64,000 bases of DNA from Bovifimicola ammoniilytica (GTDB taxonomy: Bacteria; Bacillota; Clostridia; Lachnospirales; Lachnospiraceae), in assembly GCF_025567085.1 (NCBI RefSeq), contig NZ_JAOQJN010000002.1, positions 1-64,000 on the forward strand, read 5' to 3'. Of the stretch, positions 25,479 to 35,809 are shown piece after piece. A program made the translations under genes and the position numbers. Position 1 is the first letter of the stretch. Every line of letters begins with the position of its first letter. Below the pieces are notes generated by a model. It saw only the letters and a list, made by a program, of their open reading frames with translations, did not search any database and was not told where the DNA came from.

Positions 25479-27146
25479 ATGTTAAATTATAAGAAATATA
25501 AAAGAGTACCCGTAGTAAAAATGGAGACCAGAGAATGGCCTGATAAAGAGATACAGAAAGCACCAGCATGGTGTAGTGTGGATTTAAGAGATGGAAACCA
25601 GGCATTAATAGAGCCTATGGTTGTGGAAGAGAAGATAGAATTCTTTAATATGCTTGTTAAACTTGGATTTAAAGAGATAGAAGTAGGTTTTCCATCAGCT
25701 TCACAGATAGAATATGACTTTTTAAGACAATTAGTAGATAGAAACTTAATACCTGATGATGTAATGGTTCAGGTCCTTGTACAGTGTCGTGAACATCTTA
25801 TTGCAAGAACATTTGAAGCATTAGATGGCATCAAACAGGCAGTAGTACATATATATAATTCAACATCTACACTTCAAAGAGATGTAGTATTTGGAATGAG
25901 TAAAGATGAGATTAAGCAGATAGCAATAGACGGAACAAAGCTTGTTAAAAAATATGCAGAAGAATTTCCAGGTAAGATTGTTCTTGAATATTCACCTGAA
26001 AGTTTCACAGGAACAGAGTTAGATTATGCTTTAGATGTATGTAATGCAGTCCAGGATGTGTGGCAGCCAACACCTGATAATAAGATTATCTTTAATTTAC
26101 CAGCAACAGTAGAGATGACAACACCTAATGTCTATGCTGATCAGATTGAATGGATGAATAAACATTTTAAAGACAGAGACAGCATTATATTAAGTGTTCA
26201 TCCTCATAATGACAGAGGAACGGGAATTGCAGCTACAGAATTAGCTTTACTTGCAGGTGCAGACAGAGTAGAGGGAACATTATTCGGAAATGGTGAGAGA
26301 ACAGGTAACGTTGATGTGCTTACAATTGCATACAATATGTTCTCTCAGGGAATTAATCCAGAACTTAATTTAGAACATATCAATGAGATTATCGAAGTAT
26401 ATGAAAGGTGTTGTAAGATGCCTGTAGGCATGAGACATCCATATGCAGGTAAGCTTGTATTTACTGCGTTCTCAGGTTCACATCAGGATGCTATTAATAA
26501 AGGTATTCATGCTATGGCTAAGAGAAATGATGGAATATGGGAAGTTCCTTATCTTCCAATTGATCCTAGTGATGTCGGAAGAGAATATGAACCGATTGTA
26601 AGAATTAACAGCCAGTCAGGTAAAGGTGGTGTGGCATTTGTTATGGATACATATTTTGGATTCAAGCTTCCTAAAGGTATGCATAAGGAATTTGCCGATG
26701 TTATCCAGAAGATTGCAGAGGAACAGGGAGAAGTTTCACCAGATACGATTATGGATAAATTCACAGAAGAGTATCTTGTTGCCAAGACTGAAAAAGAATA
26801 TCCATATGAATTTGAAAGTTGCCAGGTAGTAGATAATGGCACTAATAGTGCGTCAGTTAAACTCACATTTAAGTATAAAGGCGAAAAGAAATATGTAGAA
26901 GCTGAAGGTACGGGACCTATTGATGCTGTTCAGAAAGCAATTATGAAAGAAACAGGTGTAGACGTTAAACTTTTAGACTACACAGAGCATACATTAGGTG
27001 AGGGTTCTCACGCAAAAGCAGCAGCTTATATCCAGATGTTAGATAAGACTACTAAGAAGACAACATTTGGTGTAGGTGTAAGTTCTAATATTACAAGAGC
27101 CTCAATTAGAGCAATATTCAGTGCTTTAGACAGATTGGAAAAATAA
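25479..27146 (+). CDS. leuA: 2-isopropylmalate synthase
   Basis: 555 residues, the long LeuA type. Condenses acetyl-CoA with 2-oxoisovalerate, the first step of leucine synthesis. SVDLRDGNQAL holds the catalytic Arg-Asp pair; VHPHNDRGTG supplies the metal-binding histidines; GTLFGNGERTGNVD is the conserved active-site loop. The last ~120 residues form the LeuA dimer domain that binds leucine for feedback inhibition. No other leu genes are adjacent. It has its own promoter and possibly a leader peptide. Confidence 0.96.
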   Translation: MLNYKKYKRVPVVKMETREWPDKEIQKAPAWCSVDLRDGNQALIEPMVVEEKIEFFNMLVKLGFKEIEVGFPSASQIEYDFLRQLVDRNLIPDDVMVQVLVQCREHLIARTFEALDGIKQAVVHIYNSTSTLQRDVVFGMSKDEIKQIAIDGTKLVKKYAEEFPGKIVLEYSPESFTGTELDYALDVCNAVQDVWQPTPDNKIIFNLPATVEMTTPNVYADQIEWMNKHFKDRDSIILSVHPHNDRGTGIAATELALLAGADRVEGTLFGNGERTGNVDVLTIAYNMFSQGINPELNLEHINEIIEVYERCCKMPVGMRHPYAGKLVFTAFSGSHQDAINKGIHAMAKRNDGIWEVPYLPIDPSDVGREYEPIVRINSQSGKGGVAFVMDTYFGFKLPKGMHKEFADVIQKIAEEQGEVSPDTIMDKFTEEYLVAKTEKEYPYEFESCQVVDNGTNSASVKLTFKYKGEKKYVEAEGTGPIDAVQKAIMKETGVDVKLLDYTEHTLGEGSHAKAAAYIQMLDKTTKKTTFGVGVSSNITRASIRAIFSALDRLEK

Positions 27147-27253
27147 TCTTGAGATGGAGATTTCAGGTATAAACAATAGTTACTTGATTTTTAAATACAT
27201 ATACTGTAAAATGTGCAAGGTGCATAATTACAAAGAGAGGAAGATCGCAAGAT

Positions 27254-28228
27254 ATGAAACTAATTATTCAGATTCCATGTTATAATGAAGCGGAGACATT
27301 AGAAATTGCGTTGAATGAATTACCAAAACACATTGATGGCATTGATATAATTGAGTATTTAATTATCAATGACGGCAGTAAAGATAATACAATAGAAGTG
27401 GCACGCAACTGGGGTGTCAATTATGTTGTCGATTTAAAGAGAAATAAAGGACTTGCAAAAGGTTTTATGGCAGGTTTAGATGCCTGCCTTAGAAACGGAG
27501 CCGATATCATCGTAAACACGGATGCGGATAACCAGTATGTTGCAGATGATATAGAGAAACTTGTTCGTCCAATCATAGAGGGAAAGACAGATATTGTCAT
27601 AGGAGAAAGACCTATTGATAAAACAGAACATTTCTCACCGATTAAGAAGAAGTTACAGCATTTTGGAAGTTATGTTGTAAGAAAGGCTTCTAACTCAGAT
27701 ATTCCTGATGCACCAAGTGGTTTCAGAGCATATAGCAGAGAAGCAGCAATGAGAATGAATGTTACTAATGAATACACATATACATTAGAGACAATTGTGC
27801 AGGCGGGAAGAAATAAGATTCCTCAGACATCAGTTCCTATAAGAACTAATGGCGAGTTAAGACCATCACGGCTTTTTAACAGTATGATGGGTTATGTTAA
27901 GAAATCAATGTTTACAATTCTAAAGGCATTTATGATGTATAAACCACTAAGATTCTTTACATGGCTGGCATTAATTCCGGGTATGATAGGACTTGGTATA
28001 GGTGTAAGATACATTATATTTATGTGTATGGGACAAGGTGGCGGTCATATTCAGTCACTAATTCTTGCAAGTACATTGATGCTTCTTGGTTTCTCAACTT
28101 ATATTATGGGATTACAGGCAGATTTAATTGCATCAAACCGTAAGTTATTAGAAGATATTCAGTATCATGTCAGAAAATTAGATTATGATAAAGATTCAGA
28201 GAAAAACAAAAATAAAGATAATGAGTAA
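27254..28228 (+). CDS. Family 2 glycosyltransferase with C-terminal membrane anchor (DPM1/GtrB-like)
   Basis: 324 residues. IQIPCYNEAETL opens the GT-A domain; INDGSKDNT and NTDADNQY (DXD) are the donor and metal loops. Two membrane spans lie near residues 234-258 and 268-290. This form transfers a sugar to polyprenyl phosphate at the inner face of the membrane, giving a lipid-linked donor for membrane (GT-C) glycosyltransferases; the 847-aa GT-C-like protein encoded downstream may use it. First gene of the main polysaccharide run. Confidence 0.88.
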   Translation: MKLIIQIPCYNEAETLEIALNELPKHIDGIDIIEYLIINDGSKDNTIEVARNWGVNYVVDLKRNKGLAKGFMAGLDACLRNGADIIVNTDADNQYVADDIEKLVRPIIEGKTDIVIGERPIDKTEHFSPIKKKLQHFGSYVVRKASNSDIPDAPSGFRAYSREAAMRMNVTNEYTYTLETIVQAGRNKIPQTSVPIRTNGELRPSRLFNSMMGYVKKSMFTILKAFMMYKPLRFFTWLALIPGMIGLGIGVRYIIFMCMGQGGGHIQSLILASTLMLLGFSTYIMGLQADLIASNRKLLEDIQYHVRKLDYDKDSEKNKNKDNE

Positions 28229-28303
28229 CAAGAGAGTAGTTTTTAATCTCATTATCACTTAATATGGCAGTAAACAGATAGTCTTGAATAAATGGAGATT
28301 GTT

Positions 28304-29281
28304 ATGATATCTTACAATAATAAAAATGTATTATTTATCACAACTAAGAATCTTGATTATTTACGAAATACCCAGGAAATCGAGATGATAAAGAAAGACG
28401 GAGGACAATTGACAGTTATTGGTTCATATTCAAAGAGCTACGTTAAAAGATTGCTTAGTGTTTACGCAAAGATATTAACTACGTCAATGAGAAAATTTGA
28501 CGTAGTTTTTGTTGGGTTTGCACCACAATTGATATTTGCACCATTTAACTGGAAATTTAAGAAGAATACGGTAGTAATTGATTTCTTTATTTCTATGTAT
28601 GATACTATTGTATTTGATAGAAAGAAGATTAAAGATGGAAGTTTATTTGCAAAACTTCTGAAGCATTATGATAAAAAGGCAATAAAGGCAGCCGATGAGA
28701 TAATATGTGATACTAATGCACATGGCAGATATTTTGTTGAAGAGTTTGGTGCTAATAGAGATAAGATGCATACATTATATCTTGAAGCGGACAGAAGCAT
28801 TTATTATGTGAGAAACCTTGAGAGACCTGAAAGAATGAAAGATAAATATGTGGTATTATATTTTGGAAGCATATTGCCGCTTCAGGGTATTGAAGTTATA
28901 TTAGATGCAATAGATAAGATTAAAGACAATAAAGAATTATACTTTATTATAGTAGGTCCTATTAAGGATGAACTAAATAAACCGATAGCTGATAACGTAG
29001 AATATCATAATTGGTTAAGTCAGGAAGAACTGGCAGAATATATTGATTATTCTGATTTATGCCTGTCAGGTCATTTCAACAAAAATATTAATAAAGCAAA
29101 GAGAACAATTCCTGGTAAGGCATATATCTATGATGCGATGAATAAGAAGATTATTTTCGGTGATAATCCGGCAGTCAGGGAACTATATTCAGAAGATGAA
29201 GACAAATATTATTTTGTGGAGATGGGGAATCCTGATGCTCTTGCAGAGAAAATTGTTGAATGTTCTAGGAAAAGGAATTAA
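28304..29281 (+). CDS. Family 4-like glycosyltransferase
   Basis: 325 residues from ATG 28304, chosen because TGGAGA lies 6 bases upstream; ATG 28292 would place the site inside the gene. The first half has the FDVVFVGFAPQLIFAPFNWK acceptor-domain pattern and the second a Rossmann donor domain with VVLYFGSILPLQGIEVILDA, YFIIVGP, the end-loop PGKAYIYDAMNKKIIF and a C-terminal helix. GT-B fold, retaining type. Likely adds one sugar to a lipid-linked or nascent chain. The next gene starts 2 bases after its stop. Confidence 0.8.
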   Translation: MISYNNKNVLFITTKNLDYLRNTQEIEMIKKDGGQLTVIGSYSKSYVKRLLSVYAKILTTSMRKFDVVFVGFAPQLIFAPFNWKFKKNTVVIDFFISMYDTIVFDRKKIKDGSLFAKLLKHYDKKAIKAADEIICDTNAHGRYFVEEFGANRDKMHTLYLEADRSIYYVRNLERPERMKDKYVVLYFGSILPLQGIEVILDAIDKIKDNKELYFIIVGPIKDELNKPIADNVEYHNWLSQEELAEYIDYSDLCLSGHFNKNINKAKRTIPGKAYIYDAMNKKIIFGDNPAVRELYSEDEDKYYFVEMGNPDALAEKIVECSRKRN

Positions 29282-29283
29282 AA

Positions 29284-30570
29284 ATGTTATCAGTAACCAG
29301 AAAATATTTAATAAACAGTAAGAATGTGGATAAATCTGCATATGTCTGGAATACGTTTGCAGCAATGCTTAATTCATTTCAGACAACATTAATACTATTA
29401 ATAATAACCAGAATGGGTAATGACTATGATGGAGGTGTATTTACCATAGCGTATGCAATCGGTAATCTTATGATGACGATTGGTAAATATGGTATGAGAA
29501 ATTTCCAGGCAACAGATGTTAATGAGAAATATTCATATAAAGAATATATAATTTCAAGATATATTTCAAGTATAATTATGATAATTTCAAGCACAGCCTA
29601 TATACTTGTGTGTATATTTGTTAATGATTATCCTACTGATAAATGCATAGTAGTAATATCTGTATGTGCAGTCAAGTTTGTAGAAGCCGTAGAAGATATT
29701 TTGCATGGAAGAATGCAGCAGAAAGGCAGATTAGATGTTGCTGGAAAGATACTTGGAATCAGATTATTTATATATATAGTGGTATATATAGGTATGTATA
29801 TTGCTACAGGTGATTTAGTGCTTACGTCAGTTGTGGCATTCGTAACAACCACACTTCTAGCAATTATATTTAACACATCTGTATATAAGGAATTTAGTAC
29901 AAAAGAAAATAAATATGAGACTTCTAATGTTAAGAAGCTTATGATTACATGTTTTCCGCTTGCAGCATGTACATTTCTTATTATGTATATTGCAAATGCA
30001 CCTAAATATTCGATTGATGCTGTATTAGATGAGAAGACACAGACATGTTTTAATATTATTTTTATGCCGGTATTTGTAATATCATTACTTAGTAACTTTA
30101 TATTTCAACCTATGTTGTTCAAGGTTGCCAGTGTATGGCAGGAGAAGAAAACCCATGAATTTAAGAAGATAATTGTAAGACAGACATTCATAATATTAGG
30201 TCTTACAATTATAATAGCACTTGGTGGTTTCTTACTTGGAATTCCGGTTTTAAGTGCAGTATTCAGCGTTAACCTAAAAAGCTACAGAACAGAATTAGTT
30301 ATATTAATCCTAGGTGGTGGAATGTTAGCGTTAATTAATTTTGAAAATATGATTATTACGACTATAAGATACCAGAGATTTCTTATCTGGGGATATTTGA
30401 TAGTTGCTGTAATTTCATATGTATTTGGTAACAGAGTAGTAAGAAATTATGGAGTATTGGGGATCTCAACGTTTTATTCAATATTAGTCACCTTGCTTGC
30501 AATTGGATTCTTCATTCTTATGAGATGGTCAGTTGTAAGAATTGCTAAGAAAGATTTAAAAGAAGAATAA
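29284..30570 (+). CDS. Polysaccharide flippase-like membrane protein (Wzx/MOP type)
   Basis: 428 residues with about twelve membrane spans. The opening SAYVWNTFAAMLNSFQTTLI and the pattern of paired helices fit the MOP exporter superfamily (Wzx, RfbX). It would flip a lipid-linked glycan or sugar across the membrane. The cluster also has a Wzm/Wzt exporter, so two translocation systems coexist; this one may serve a different, shorter glycan or a modifying sugar. It directly follows a glycosyltransferase gene (2-base gap). Confidence 0.83.
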   Translation: MLSVTRKYLINSKNVDKSAYVWNTFAAMLNSFQTTLILLIITRMGNDYDGGVFTIAYAIGNLMMTIGKYGMRNFQATDVNEKYSYKEYIISRYISSIIMIISSTAYILVCIFVNDYPTDKCIVVISVCAVKFVEAVEDILHGRMQQKGRLDVAGKILGIRLFIYIVVYIGMYIATGDLVLTSVVAFVTTTLLAIIFNTSVYKEFSTKENKYETSNVKKLMITCFPLAACTFLIMYIANAPKYSIDAVLDEKTQTCFNIIFMPVFVISLLSNFIFQPMLFKVASVWQEKKTHEFKKIIVRQTFIILGLTIIIALGGFLLGIPVLSAVFSVNLKSYRTELVILILGGGMLALINFENMIITTIRYQRFLIWGYLIVAVISYVFGNRVVRNYGVLGISTFYSILVTLLAIGFFILMRWSVVRIAKKDLKEE

Positions 30571-30598
30571 AAACTATACACGAGAAAGGAATTAATTT

Positions 30599-31903
30599 AT
30601 GAAGATAGCAGTAGCAGGTACAGGATATGTCGGCTTAGTTACAGGTGTATGTCTTGCGGAACATGGTCATAATGTAGTATGTGTGGATGTAGACGAGGAA
30701 AAAGTTGCAAAAATGAGTAAAGGTATTTCTCCAATATATGAACCAGGTCTAGATGATCTTATGATTAAAAATATGGAGAGACTTACGTTTACAACAGATT
30801 ATGCATCTGCATACAAAGATGCAGAAGTAATATTTATCGGTGTAGGTACACCAGAGAAGAAAGATGGTTCGGCTAATTTGACTTATGTATATAAAGTTGC
30901 TGAACAGATTGCTGAAAATGCTGAAAATGACTGTATAGTAGTCATTAAATCTACTGTTCCAATCGGAACAAATGATAAAGTGGAAGCATTTATAACAGAA
31001 AAGGCTAAAGATGGAATATCAATCCATATTGCATCTAATCCTGAATTTTTAGCACAGGGAACAGCAGTAAGAGATACTCTTCATGCATCCCGTATAGTAA
31101 TTGGTGCTGAGAGCAAATATGCAGCAAATATCCTTAAAGAAGTATATAAAGATTTTGATGCTCCGATTCTTGTTACAAACAGAAGAAGTGCTGAAATGAT
31201 AAAATATGCATCAAATGATTTCCTTGCACTTAAGATTTCGTATGTAAATGAAATCGCGAACTTATGTGAAATTGTGGGTGCCGATATTAATGATGTAACA
31301 AAAGGAATGGGATATGATCCTAGAATAGGTGATAAATTCCTTAATGCAGGCATCGGATATGGTGGTTCATGCTTTCCAAAGGATACTAAGGCATTACATT
31401 GGCTCGCTAATTTCAATGACTATGAATTAAAGACAGTTAAGGCAGCTATTGAGACAAATGATAATCAGAAATTCAAGATAATTAAGAAGGCAAGAAAGTA
31501 TTATGAAAATCTCCAAGGCAAGAAAATCGCTGTATTAGGTCTTACGTTTAAACCTGGTACAGATGATTTAAGAGAAGCACCATCACTTGTAAATATCCCA
31601 ATTTTCCTTGACGAGGGTTGCGAGATAAAAGCATGGGATCCTGCAGGTGTAGAAAATTATAAGAAGAAATACCCAACAGAGATTATTTACTGTGATTCAA
31701 TAGATGAGGCAATTAAAGATGCAGACCTTTGCGTCATTTTTACTGAATGGGATGAAGTTAAGAAGTATGATATTACTAAGTTCGAGAAACTTATGAGAAA
31801 TCCTATTGTTATAGATGGTAGAAACTGTTACGATTTAGAGCAGATAAAGAAAACAAATGTTATATATGACAGCATGGGAAGAAAGACAGTTAATCTCATT
31901 TAA
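30599..31903 (+). CDS. ugd: UDP-glucose 6-dehydrogenase
   Basis: 434 residues with the N-terminal Rossmann GTGYVGLVTG, the substrate-binding central helix region (EMIKYASNDFLALKISYVNE), the catalytic cysteine C258 in GGSCFPKD, and a C-terminal UDP-binding domain (LTFKPGTDDLREAPS). Oxidises UDP-glucose to UDP-glucuronate with two NAD. GDP-mannose dehydrogenase is the close alternative, but length and motifs favour UDP-glucose. It supplies an acidic sugar to the polymer made by this locus. Confidence 0.93.
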   Translation: MKIAVAGTGYVGLVTGVCLAEHGHNVVCVDVDEEKVAKMSKGISPIYEPGLDDLMIKNMERLTFTTDYASAYKDAEVIFIGVGTPEKKDGSANLTYVYKVAEQIAENAENDCIVVIKSTVPIGTNDKVEAFITEKAKDGISIHIASNPEFLAQGTAVRDTLHASRIVIGAESKYAANILKEVYKDFDAPILVTNRRSAEMIKYASNDFLALKISYVNEIANLCEIVGADINDVTKGMGYDPRIGDKFLNAGIGYGGSCFPKDTKALHWLANFNDYELKTVKAAIETNDNQKFKIIKKARKYYENLQGKKIAVLGLTFKPGTDDLREAPSLVNIPIFLDEGCEIKAWDPAGVENYKKKYPTEIIYCDSIDEAIKDADLCVIFTEWDEVKKYDITKFEKLMRNPIVIDGRNCYDLEQIKKTNVIYDSMGRKTVNLI

Positions 31904-31918
31904 TGAAAGGATTATCCT

Positions 31919-34462
31919 ATGAAGAAGATACCCGATATGAAAAACTTATTTAATTGGAAAGTTGTACTGACGTTTTTACTTGTAATATGTAACCTTATGG
32001 TTATATTTGGAAGTATGCCAAGTACAAATCCGATAATAGGGTGGTATGATGATGACATTACAGGTAATGAAGAATATGAAGTCCTGATTGTAACAAATGA
32101 CAATCAGACGTATATAAAAGAATTAGATGTGAGTTATGGAGTGGCTACACTATATATTCCTGAAGAATATACTGATATAAAAAGTCTTACATTAACAGGC
32201 GATGTTGATATATTGAATGATTCTAAGGTAGTATTATCAAGCAGAGATATTATTATATATAGAGATGATATTAAAGCGGATATAGATGATAATGAACTTA
32301 CATTGAAAAATAGTCAGTTTAAAAAGATACAGTTTTTATTAATGTTTGACTGGCGTGTTAAATTAGAAGTATTAACGGTAATATGGTTTGTTTATATATG
32401 TATAATGATATTTGGTATTCTTCGTGAAAAGAATAAGCTGAATCTTAAATATATTGGAACTGTAATTCTTACTTTATTACTCATAGGAAGTGCAGATATC
32501 ATTAAGGATATGGGCAGGACCTATAGAACTACGAAATTAAACCTTAATGCCAGTGGTCTTACAGATATAATAAAATCTGATTCTGATATGTTACAGAAGA
32601 TAAATACAGATAAAAATCTGCAAGGTGTAAGTGTGAGATTTGCAACATATTCAACTGAAATTAAAGGTAAATATATATTTACACTCTATGATGCAGACAA
32701 AAATCCATTGGAAAATGTAGAGGTCAGAGGAAGAGATTTTGCAGATAATGAATATGGTATAGCAATGTTTAATAATATTTATCCAAAGGGTGAATATTAT
32801 TTCGGAATTGCTGCACAAGATAATAATGATGATACATTATCTGTATGGACAACAGGCGGCAATGACTATAAAGATGGTGCATTTTATAATAATGGAATTG
32901 ATACAGGTGTGGATTTAGATTTTAATATTATAGTTGATGGACCCAATACCAAAGTCATTGCAATGATTATTGTATTAGTATTCTATCTGCTTGTATTGAT
33001 GGTTATCTGGCATAATAATATTAGGTTTTTATCCAGAATAACAGTTAAAGCCATATATGGTATAACATTTGTATATGCAGTATTTATGATGATATTTGCA
33101 TGGAAATACATGTACTTAGGCGTATATGACGAGATGGCACATATCTCATATCTTGCAGACCTGACAAGAAATCCACATATTGTATCCGAATATGAGAATC
33201 AGAATCTGTTAGTTGGTGAAACAAATGGAATAAGTGAAACCACAGCTAATACTATAGCATTACACCAGTCATTTGGAACATTTAAAGGCAAATGGAGTAA
33301 TACAGTAAGTTATTTAGGTCATCCATCATTATACTACTGGCTTATGATACCACTCAATGCAGTAACATTTCATGATAATCTGGTATATGTGAATCTGGAT
33401 ATATTGAGGATATTTAACATGGTGTTAGTTGCGATGGGAATAGCCTTATTCTTGTATATCGGATATTCAAGAATTAATAAACGTTATCCTGCATTACATC
33501 TAATGTATGCAATGATGGTAGTATCATTTCCGATGCTTACAGGCTGTGCACCGATGATTAACAATGATAATCTGGCAATTTTGGTTGTTGCAATATTCAC
33601 ACTAGGAATAATAAGGTTTGCAGAGAATAAGAGAAATAAGCTCACATATTTCCTTATTGCAATAGGAATAACAGCGTCAGCACTTACAAAATTAACAACG
33701 TGTCTCATGCTTGTGATATGTGCATTATTCTTTGTTATAAAGACCATTATTGATGAGAAAGATATTAAGAAAGTATTTGGCAGAGATTTCTGGTATACGG
33801 TTCCGGTATATTTAATTGCTGCAGCTTATTATATGTTAGTATTTGTACAATATGGAAAGATACAGATAAGTCTTCATGATTTAGTAACAGATGAGGTATT
33901 TAAAACATACAACATTGTTTATAAAGAACCAATTATGAGGACAAGAATAACATTTTATGAGTTTATTAAAAGGTTTGAAAAGGGATTCATTAAGCAATGG
34001 ATTCGTGGAGTTACCTGGCATACAGATGTAGATTTTAATAAGAAAGCCATCAGACTTGCGTATGAAATATTATGGTTATCACCAATAATAATGTTAATAA
34101 GAATAAAATATAAAGAAAATGAAAAGCAGATAAGAAACTTCTTTAAAAGCTTTTCAATTGCATTAATAATAACTGTTCTAATGCAGTTTATACGTGCATT
34201 TAAGGACTTCCAGTTTATATCAGGACATCCGGGATTACAGAGCAGATATTACATCTGTGTAATGCCTGTTATGGTAATGATGTTATGCTATGAACTTCAG
34301 TCACGTATGGAAGAAAATAAATTTATAACATCTTCTGTGAAAAATGATAAGAAAATTTACTTAAATAGTATTTTTAATGCAATTGCCATCACATTGGCGC
34401 TGTTAGCATTGTATGGAGGTGGATTAATTTACATCTTTTTTACAACAAGTTTTATAAAATAG
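31919..34462 (+). CDS. Large membrane protein, GT-C glycosyltransferase-like
   Basis: 847 residues. One N-terminal span, an outer domain of about 100 residues, two spans near 145-200, a second soluble domain, then about nine spans to the C terminus. The loop after the first span of the last block reads YLGVYDEMAHISYLADL, with an acidic DE pair in the place typical of GT-C catalytic aspartates. Such enzymes use polyprenyl-phosphate sugars outside the membrane. The GtrB-like enzyme encoded upstream would make the donor. Exact family not recognised; a chain-modifying sugar transferase is the best guess. Confidence 0.7.
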   Translation: MKKIPDMKNLFNWKVVLTFLLVICNLMVIFGSMPSTNPIIGWYDDDITGNEEYEVLIVTNDNQTYIKELDVSYGVATLYIPEEYTDIKSLTLTGDVDILNDSKVVLSSRDIIIYRDDIKADIDDNELTLKNSQFKKIQFLLMFDWRVKLEVLTVIWFVYICIMIFGILREKNKLNLKYIGTVILTLLLIGSADIIKDMGRTYRTTKLNLNASGLTDIIKSDSDMLQKINTDKNLQGVSVRFATYSTEIKGKYIFTLYDADKNPLENVEVRGRDFADNEYGIAMFNNIYPKGEYYFGIAAQDNNDDTLSVWTTGGNDYKDGAFYNNGIDTGVDLDFNIIVDGPNTKVIAMIIVLVFYLLVLMVIWHNNIRFLSRITVKAIYGITFVYAVFMMIFAWKYMYLGVYDEMAHISYLADLTRNPHIVSEYENQNLLVGETNGISETTANTIALHQSFGTFKGKWSNTVSYLGHPSLYYWLMIPLNAVTFHDNLVYVNLDILRIFNMVLVAMGIALFLYIGYSRINKRYPALHLMYAMMVVSFPMLTGCAPMINNDNLAILVVAIFTLGIIRFAENKRNKLTYFLIAIGITASALTKLTTCLMLVICALFFVIKTIIDEKDIKKVFGRDFWYTVPVYLIAAAYYMLVFVQYGKIQISLHDLVTDEVFKTYNIVYKEPIMRTRITFYEFIKRFEKGFIKQWIRGVTWHTDVDFNKKAIRLAYEILWLSPIIMLIRIKYKENEKQIRNFFKSFSIALIITVLMQFIRAFKDFQFISGHPGLQSRYYICVMPVMVMMLCYELQSRMEENKFITSSVKNDKKIYLNSIFNAIAITLALLALYGGGLIYIFFTTSFIK

Positions 34463-34543
34463 TGATAAAATGTAATATAAGGCTTGCATTTTTTGCGATA
34501 AAATAATATATTAAATAAATACAAATAGCAAAGGAGTTAAATT

Positions 34544-35623
34544 ATGAGAACTTATTTAGTAACAGGTGGAGCAGGATTCATAGGCTCAAATTATATTCAC
34601 TATATGTTTAAGAAGTATGATAATGATATTAGAATTATCAATGTTGATGCATTAACATATGCAGGTAACCTTGAGAATTTGAAGGATATTGAAGATAGAG
34701 ATAACTACACATTTGTTAAAGCTAATATCTGCGATAAGGAAGCAATTGCTAAAATATTTGCAGAAAATGACATTGACAGAGTTGTACATTTCGCAGCAGA
34801 GAGTCATGTTGACAGAAGTATTAAGAACCCTGAAGTATTTGTTCAGACAAATGTATTAGGAACAGCAGTTATGTTAAATTGTGCTAAAGCAGCATGGGAA
34901 TTACCTGATGGAACATTTAAAGAGGGCAAGAAGTTTTTACATGTTTCTACTGATGAGGTATATGGTTCATTACCAGATGATGATAATGCATTCTTCTATG
35001 AGACATCACCATACGAACCACATAGCCCATATTCAGCAAGTAAAGCATCTTCAGATATGTTAGTTAAGGCATATATGGATACTTATAAGTTTCCAGCTAA
35101 TATTACTAACTGTAGTAATAACTATGGACCTTACCAGTTCCCAGAGAAGTTGATTCCACTTATTATTAACAATGCATTACAGGGAAAGAAGCTTCCAGTA
35201 TATGGTGATGGCAAGAATGTTCGTGACTGGTTATATGTTGAAGACCATGCTAAAGCAATTGATATGGTTCAGGAAAAAGGTAAGTTATTTGAGACATATA
35301 ATGTCGGTGGACACAATGAAAAACAGAATATTGAAATCATAAAGATTATTATTGATACTTTACAGGAGATGCTTCCAGACGGAGATCCAAGAAAAGCACT
35401 TGTAAGTGAGGATTTAATTACTTATGTTGAGGACAGAAAAGGTCACGACAGAAGATATGCGATTGCACCTGACAAGATTAAAGCTGAAATTGGCTGGTAT
35501 CCAGAGACAATGTTTAAAGATGGTATCAGGCTTACAATCAAATGGTTCTTTGAACATGAAGATTGGATGAAGAATGTAACAAGCGGTGATTACCAGAAGT
35601 ATTACGAAGAAATGTACAAATAA
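34544..35623 (+). CDS. rfbB: dTDP-glucose 4,6-dehydratase
   Basis: 359 residues, extended SDR fold. GGAGFIGSNY binds NAD; THR-ASP-GLU active-site loop STDEVYGS; YSASK (Y163, K167) is the catalytic pair. Second step of dTDP-rhamnose synthesis, giving dTDP-4-keto-6-deoxyglucose. AAGGAG precedes the start. The next two genes are rfbA and rfbC; a hairpin without T run (35631-35663) follows. Confidence 0.95.
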   Translation: MRTYLVTGGAGFIGSNYIHYMFKKYDNDIRIINVDALTYAGNLENLKDIEDRDNYTFVKANICDKEAIAKIFAENDIDRVVHFAAESHVDRSIKNPEVFVQTNVLGTAVMLNCAKAAWELPDGTFKEGKKFLHVSTDEVYGSLPDDDNAFFYETSPYEPHSPYSASKASSDMLVKAYMDTYKFPANITNCSNNYGPYQFPEKLIPLIINNALQGKKLPVYGDGKNVRDWLYVEDHAKAIDMVQEKGKLFETYNVGGHNEKQNIEIIKIIIDTLQEMLPDGDPRKALVSEDLITYVEDRKGHDRRYAIAPDKIKAEIGWYPETMFKDGIRLTIKWFFEHEDWMKNVTSGDYQKYYEEMYK

Positions 35624-35630
35624 AATGAAT

Positions 35631-35663
35631 TAAAATGGGAATATGTGGAATGTTCCCATTTTA
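35631..35663 (+). terminator. Hairpin after rfbB
   Basis: TAAAATGGGAA (35631-35641) pairs exactly with TTCCCATTTTA (35653-35663). No T run follows; probably a partial terminator or stabiliser. Confidence 0.5.
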
Positions 35664-35731
35664 GTGTGTAAAATTAAATTGATAAATATCAAGAATATAT
35701 GTTGAATATTTTATAAAAGCAGATTTTAGAG

Positions 35732-35787
35732 ACATTAAAATGATAATATCAAGATAATGATATTAAGATGATGACATCAAGATGATA
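35732..35787 (+). repeat. Four degenerate 14-bp tandem repeats before rfbA
   Basis: Units ACATTAAAATGATA, ATATCAAGATAATG, ATATTAAGATGATG and ACATCAAGATGATA lie head to tail, ending 22 bases before the rfbA start. Confidence 0.6.
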
Positions 35788-35809
35788 TGTATAAGAATGG
35801 AGGAATATT

